This document shows, one piece after another, positions 33,546 through 36,852 of a stretch of 36,852 nt of DNA. The notes under the pieces are model-generated. The model was given only the letters and a program-made list of their open reading frames with translations. It did no database searches and was not told the origin of the DNA. Location of the stretch: contig JAFGDQ010000054.1 in the NCBI GenBank assembly GCA_016932015.1, positions 1 to 36,852 on the forward strand, given 5' to 3'. The stretch's first letter is position 1. Every line of letters begins with the position of its first letter. The position numbers were made by a program, and so were the translations under genes. The stretch is from Spirochaetota bacterium (lineage in GTDB: Bacteria; Spirochaetota; UBA4802; JAFGDQ01).

Positions 33546-34403
33546 TCATCTGAAATCATTAAGCCTTTCGGTTTTTTTCTCGTCTCTGCTTACAATTTCC
33601 TGCATATGCTTGTATTCAACAGATTCAACACCATACTGTATCTCGGCTGTTTCAAGCAGATATTTGTTTTTAAGCTGTCTGTAGTAAATAATCTTTTCCT
33701 GAGATATATTCTTTGATTTCAGAAGCAGCGTTTCCATGAAAGCATAGCAGTTGGTAATGTATTTATAAGCCCAGATATCTTTTCTTGTATTATTATCTAT
33801 CAGTATATATCTTTCCAGAATAGGTATACATGCGAGAAAATTGTGAAGATCATACTGTGTTGATACAAATACCTGGTATAAACGCTTTTTAAAATTGATA
33901 AATTCAGGGCTTTCAATAACAGGTCTTGACTGTACATCATCCAGATGATTGATAGCAAGGACAAAGTAGGTAATTGCCTTCATCTTTGCTTCCTGCTTCA
34001 GCATTCTGATTTGTCTCGCTTCCTGGTTTTTTCTGTCAATTTCCTGCCAGTACCATCTTTCATTCAGATTTTTTTTCTTTTTATTTTTTTCCTGAACTTT
34101 AATTACTTCAGATTCCATGTCTTCAAGAATATCAAGACCCGAAGAATAGGTATCTATCGCGAGTTTTAGTATTATTTCAGAATACTCCTTGCTGAGTTTG
34201 GATATGTCTTTCATTGCCTGAACATATGGTTTATAATCCCTTATACGCCAGCCCTGCAGATCCTGCGGGGCTTCAGTTTTTTCCTCTTTAGGCGTTTCTT
34301 CTTCCTTTGTTTCCTGAGCATTTGTATTATTAATTATCAATAAGGTCATTAATAACGGGAGCATTATGTAGAGAATGTTTTTTCTCAACTGATTATTTTT
34401 CAT
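33546..34403 (-). CDS. Secreted helical protein, unknown
   Basis: I do not recognise this 285-aa protein. It has an N-terminal signal peptide ending NNTNAQ, then a Glu/Lys/Pro-rich linker (about residues 30-48). A long mainly alpha-helical region follows with many Tyr, Lys and Glu residues (YVQAMKDISKLSKEYSEIIL; WYWQEIDRKNQEARQIRMLK). There are no cysteine pairs or enzyme motifs. It would be periplasmic. ATG at 34403 with GAGG 11 bases upstream. It is convergent with the PanP-like gene and alone in its transcription unit. Spirochaetes have periplasmic helical flagellar-filament proteins of similar size, but I cannot establish a link. Confidence 0.75.
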   Translation of the reverse strand: MKNNQLRKNILYIMLPLLMTLLIINNTNAQETKEEETPKEEKTEAPQDLQGWRIRDYKPYVQAMKDISKLSKEYSEIILKLAIDTYSSGLDILEDMESEVIKVQEKNKKKKNLNERWYWQEIDRKNQEARQIRMLKQEAKMKAITYFVLAINHLDDVQSRPVIESPEFINFKKRLYQVFVSTQYDLHNFLACIPILERYILIDNNTRKDIWAYKYITNCYAFMETLLLKSKNISQEKIIYYRQLKNKYLLETAEIQYGVESVEYKHMQEIVSRDEKKTERLNDFR

Positions 34404-34908
34404 AATAACTTTAACCTCATTAGTTGCTTAAGATGTAATTAAATAGTAACCGGTTATTAATTGTATATCTAGCTGGAATTTTCTAATAACTCTTTAAGAA
34501 ATCAACAGCTTATAGCCTGTCACTATATAATATTCAATTATAGATTCAATATCGGTTAATAAAAAAAAATAGTTAATTTCTTTTTTTATTCATATCATAC
34601 CATTTTAAGATTGGAATAGTTTATGAGATGCTTTTTTTAACAGATCAAGCTGTTCTGATTCTTCGGGTAAAATGATATAATATGCTTTAAATTTCTTGAC
34701 AACATTATGTCTCGTGATTACTGTTCTTTAATAAAATTTGAAATGTAATTGCCTGGTGAATCTGTATTTAACAATTCTTTACTGATCTTCTAAAATAATT
34801 ATTGCATTATTCTGCAGTAAATTAAACATCAGGCTTTTTTCTGAAACTGAAAACATCCTCTCATTACTGATTAGTGATTCAAATAAATAATACAGACGAA
34901 TAATAAGA
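34404..34908. other. 505-bp non-coding region
   Basis: Long AT-rich gap between divergent genes. It holds a 10-bp palindrome TAACCGGTTA at 34447-34456, a small AACAG/CTGTT dyad near 34640, and a TTGACA at 34696-34701 without a good -10 partner at the right distance. No RNA gene or convincing reading frame is visible. The open frame on the minus strand at 34779-35033 is a shadow of the AAA+ gene. Confidence 0.5.
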
Positions 34909-35748
34909 ATGAACAGCACAAAAGTGAAACCCCGTGAATCTAAAGCAATTAACAGCAATAATAACAGTAAATACTGTATTAGCTGTGAGTTTACAGGGAT
35001 AATACATAATCCCCATTTTGAGCAGCTAGGCACAGAACCGCTTGCACCTTGCCCTAAATGTGTAAAAACAAAGTGTAAATGCGGAGGTATCTCTCCTTAT
35101 TATTATAACGAAAACGGGAAAATACTGCAATGTTCCTGCAGGGAGACAGCTTTAAAAATTCAGAAAATAAAAAGTATTTATGCGAAATCAGGGATTGATA
35201 AAAAATATCGCTGGAAATTTATTAATAATTATGAAGTAATCAATAAGGCAACCGAGCAGGCAAAAAATACTGCGTATAATATTATTCGTGAATTCCCGAA
35301 TGTTAAGAAAGGACTTTTCTTATGGGGTAATCCCGGAACAGGCAAAACCCTTCTTTCTTCAATAATCCTGACAGAACTTATTACAAGACACGGAATAGAC
35401 GGTAAATACATAAAGATTTCCAGGACATTCTTTAACCGCATAAAATCAACCTTTAATGAAAGTTCTCCAACTTATGGAGAAGCTGACCTGATTGAAAGGG
35501 AGTTTGCTGAAGTTGATTTGCTGGTTATTGATGATTTCGGTGTTCAGCGTGATTCTGAATGGGAGCTTGAGACATTGTATAATCTTGTGGACGCAAGATA
35601 TGAAGCCTTGAAATTTACCATATTTACTTCAAATGTTAACCCTTCTCAGAGTATGAAAGATAAATCCCATGGCCGTATTTTATCAAGAATTAAGGAAATG
35701 TGCAGTATAATTGAGCTTTCCGGAGCAGATTACAGGGACAGATTATAA
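34909..35748 (+). CDS. DnaI/DnaC-like AAA+ ATPase with N-terminal cysteine cluster
   Basis: AAA+ protein of the helicase-loader type. The core has Walker A GNPGTGKT (140-147), Walker B LLVIDDFG, a sensor-like FTIFTSNVNPS and an arginine-finger segment GRILSRIKEM. The first 80 residues contain eight cysteines in pairs (23/26, 48/51, 56/58, 75/77), suggesting one or two zinc sites; B. subtilis DnaI also has a zinc-binding N-domain. 279 aa. Directly upstream of folK with a two-base gap. Loading of the replicative helicase is the likely role, but IstB-like or other AAA+ functions cannot be excluded. Confidence 0.82.
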   Translation: MNSTKVKPRESKAINSNNNSKYCISCEFTGIIHNPHFEQLGTEPLAPCPKCVKTKCKCGGISPYYYNENGKILQCSCRETALKIQKIKSIYAKSGIDKKYRWKFINNYEVINKATEQAKNTAYNIIREFPNVKKGLFLWGNPGTGKTLLSSIILTELITRHGIDGKYIKISRTFFNRIKSTFNESSPTYGEADLIEREFAEVDLLVIDDFGVQRDSEWELETLYNLVDARYEALKFTIFTSNVNPSQSMKDKSHGRILSRIKEMCSIIELSGADYRDRL

Positions 35749-35750
35749 TT

Positions 35751-36215
35751 ATGCCTCAGGTATATCTGGGACTCGGATCAAACCTTGGAGACAGATCTCT
35801 AAATCTTGCCGAAGCATGTCAGGAACTTGGCTCAACGGACGGTATAGAAATATTAAAAATGAGTACTGTTGAGGAGACCGATCCGGTAGATTTTCTTGAA
35901 CAGCCTGATTTTTTCAATCAGGTTATACTTGTTAGGACAAATATTAAGCCGCTTAAACTGCTTAAGATTGCCAAAAGCATAGAGAAAAAGATGGGGCGAA
36001 AAAAAACAATCCCTAAAGGGCCAAGGATTATTGATATTGATATTCTTTTATACGGGGATTCTGTACTGGAATCAGATACGCTTACTATTCCTCACCCTGA
36101 AATCAGGAACAGGGATTTTGTGCTTAAACATCTTATTGAGATTACTCCTGATTTGACTGATCCGGCTACGGGAAAGCCTTATTCTGAATATTATAATAAG
36201 CTTACAAACTGCTGA
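35751..36215 (+). CDS. folK: Hydroxymethyldihydropterin pyrophosphokinase
   Basis: HPPK of folate biosynthesis; transfers pyrophosphate from ATP to 6-hydroxymethyl-7,8-dihydropterin. VYLGLGSNLGDR at the start, EKKMGRKK, and GPRIIDIDILLYGD followed by IPHPEIRNRDFVLKHL are the family motifs. 154 aa, normal for a stand-alone enzyme. ATG at 35751 is two bases after the stop of the AAA+ gene, so co-transcription is likely. Its 3' end overlaps the convergent MauE-like gene by 14 bp. Confidence 0.95.
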   Translation: MPQVYLGLGSNLGDRSLNLAEACQELGSTDGIEILKMSTVEETDPVDFLEQPDFFNQVILVRTNIKPLKLLKIAKSIEKKMGRKKTIPKGPRIIDIDILLYGDSVLESDTLTIPHPEIRNRDFVLKHLIEITPDLTDPATGKPYSEYYNKLTNC

Positions 36216-36702
36216 GATTTTTTTCTTCTATTATCTTATCAATTGAAAAAGGCTGGCGCTTTGCGCAGAGTACAAGCAGCTGCATTAGTAAAAATACAAT
36301 GTCCCTTATAATTAATGGAATACCTATTTCTTCACTTATTTCAAATCTGTTCAGCTCAAAACACCCGCAGTTAAATGTGTTTCCTCTGTAAACATTTATT
36401 GAAATTATAATAATAAAAAATGTAAGCAGAAAGCTTGAGAGTAATGATGTTGATTTTATTCTGAATCCGGACAGGAGTAAAATTCCGATCACCATTTCAA
36501 GAAAGGGCATTACTATCGCGCCGTATGGAGCCAGTATTTCCGGGAATACATCATATTGAAGAATGATACGCGCAAAATTACCCGGGTCAAGAGCCTTGAA
36601 AAAACCTGAATATATAAAAAGAAGGCCGAGAAAAATTCTCAGCATGGCCGTAATGCTGTTTCCATACAGGGTATTGGTAATAAAATTTTTAATATGACGC
36701 AT
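36202..36702 (-). CDS. MauE/DoxX-like membrane protein
   Basis: Four hydrophobic helices (about residues 18-40, 60-80, 85-105 and 130-150). LRIFLGLLFIYSGFFKALDP is the usual opening of DoxX/MauE proteins in outline. The loop after helix 3 has FNCGCFE, the cysteine motif shared with MauE-type proteins linked to disulfide or methylamine-dehydrogenase maturation. 166 aa from ATG 36702, with GGAG ten bases upstream; the TTG at 36708 is too close to it. It begins 40 bp after the stop of the repeat-bearing gene upstream, so they may share a transcript. Exact role unknown. Confidence 0.8.
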   Translation of the reverse strand: MRHIKNFITNTLYGNSITAMLRIFLGLLFIYSGFFKALDPGNFARIILQYDVFPEILAPYGAIVMPFLEMVIGILLLSGFRIKSTSLLSSFLLTFFIIIISINVYRGNTFNCGCFELNRFEISEEIGIPLIIRDIVFLLMQLLVLCAKRQPFSIDKIIEEKNLSSL

Positions 36703-36742
36703 TCGCAAACAGCTCCATTAGAAATTATTAAATTGTAGATTA

Positions 36743-36852
36743 TTAATCAAGTTTGCTTTCCTGCTCGTCGGATTCAACAACAAATCCGTCGGATTCAACA
36801 ACAAATCCGTCGGATTCAACAACAAATCCGTCGGATTCAACAACAAATCCGT
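36743..36852 (-). CDS. 3' end of a gene with heptapeptide repeats (partial)
   Basis: An open frame on the minus strand enters from beyond the window end and stops at 36743-36745. Its visible C-terminus is a run of GFVVESD heptapeptides followed by EQESKLD and the stop. The repeats stay in frame because the DNA unit is exactly 21 bp. The tail is acidic. No other part of the gene is visible, so family and function cannot be given. The MauE-like gene follows 40 bp downstream on the same strand. Too short to be detected as a gene by length alone. Confidence 0.6.
   Translation of the reverse strand, partial: GFVVESDGFVVESDGFVVESDGFVVESDEQESKLD
36769..36852. repeat. Perfect 21-bp tandem repeat, at least four copies
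   Basis: Four identical units (36769-36789, 36790-36810, 36811-36831, 36832-36852) run to the very end of the window. Each unit has arms CGGATT and AATCCG separated by eight bases, so hairpins can form within a unit and also across each junction. Confidence 0.97.

Noticed and set aside
34779..35033. Open frame of 84 codons on the minus strand
   Set aside because: It overlaps the start of the well-supported AAA+ gene on the opposite strand and reads as an unlikely leucine/isoleucine run with no ribosome binding site.
36769..36852. Terminal repeats as a CRISPR array
   Set aside because: The units are identical and directly adjacent without spacers, and they keep an open reading frame.

Overview
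The window is AT-rich chromosomal DNA, densely coded on both strands. It reads as a free-living type of diderm (Gram-negative) bacterium. The outer membrane is implied by a POTRA/beta-barrel protein at 29470-31074 that ends in an aromatic residue, and by lipoprotein and secreted-protein signals. The mix of a Gld-type ABC auxiliary system with a DUF4340 protein, a regulator-FeoB pair, PanP-like decarboxylase and unfamiliar secreted helical proteins would fit Spirochaetota or a neighbouring phylum. That placement is a guess from gene content, not from a marker comparison. TTG starts with a usable ribosome binding site recur (mltG, the PAP2 gene, amgK and its partner).

Layout. At 58-3607 (minus) lies a compact operon mltG > U32 peptidase > hisS. 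At 3963-6014 (plus) are a small membrane protein, serC and a cupin whose start sits directly after a strong terminator hairpin. At 6392-11075 (plus) is a four-gene export-type ABC system: ATPase, permease, GldG-like protein and DUF4340 protein. A decayed copy of the region around the ATPase start lies 168 bp upstream of it. At 11178-14272 (minus) a DtxR/MntR regulator carrying a FeoA-like domain precedes feoB, whose G domain has a histidine/arginine-rich insertion. A candidate operator overlies their promoter region. At 14484-16748 (plus) a PAP2 phosphatase precedes an MscS channel with an unusual periplasmic domain. At 17022-18976 (plus) a kinase/nucleotidyltransferase pair resembles AmgK-MurU of cell-wall recycling.

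The middle section, 19093-23642, holds a sodium:solute symporter pseudogene, a Bcr/CflA efflux pump, an ECF sigma factor with a tiny membrane partner, and a second MFS transporter preceded by a 28-bp perfect palindrome. Then come rlmB, cysS, a solute-binding lipoprotein and a coiled-coil protein (minus, 23934-28177), murB (plus), an Omp85-like protein and a lone STAS protein (minus), a PanP-like decarboxylase (plus), a secreted helical protein (minus), a DnaI-like AAA+ protein with folK (plus), and a MauE/DoxX-type membrane protein (minus). The window ends inside a gene whose visible 3' end is a perfect 21-bp tandem repeat.

Functionally the window touches translation (hisS, cysS, rlmB), wall synthesis and recycling (mltG, murB, amgK-murU-like), iron uptake (regulator-feoB), cofactor supply (panP-like, folK, serC) and envelope stress or osmotic response (MscS, sigma factor). 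No tRNA, rRNA, CRISPR array, transposase or phage gene was seen. The points most worth a second look are the terminal tandem repeat gene, the duplicated element before the ABC operon, the MscS fusion, the FeoB insertion, and the sigma factor with its small membrane partner.
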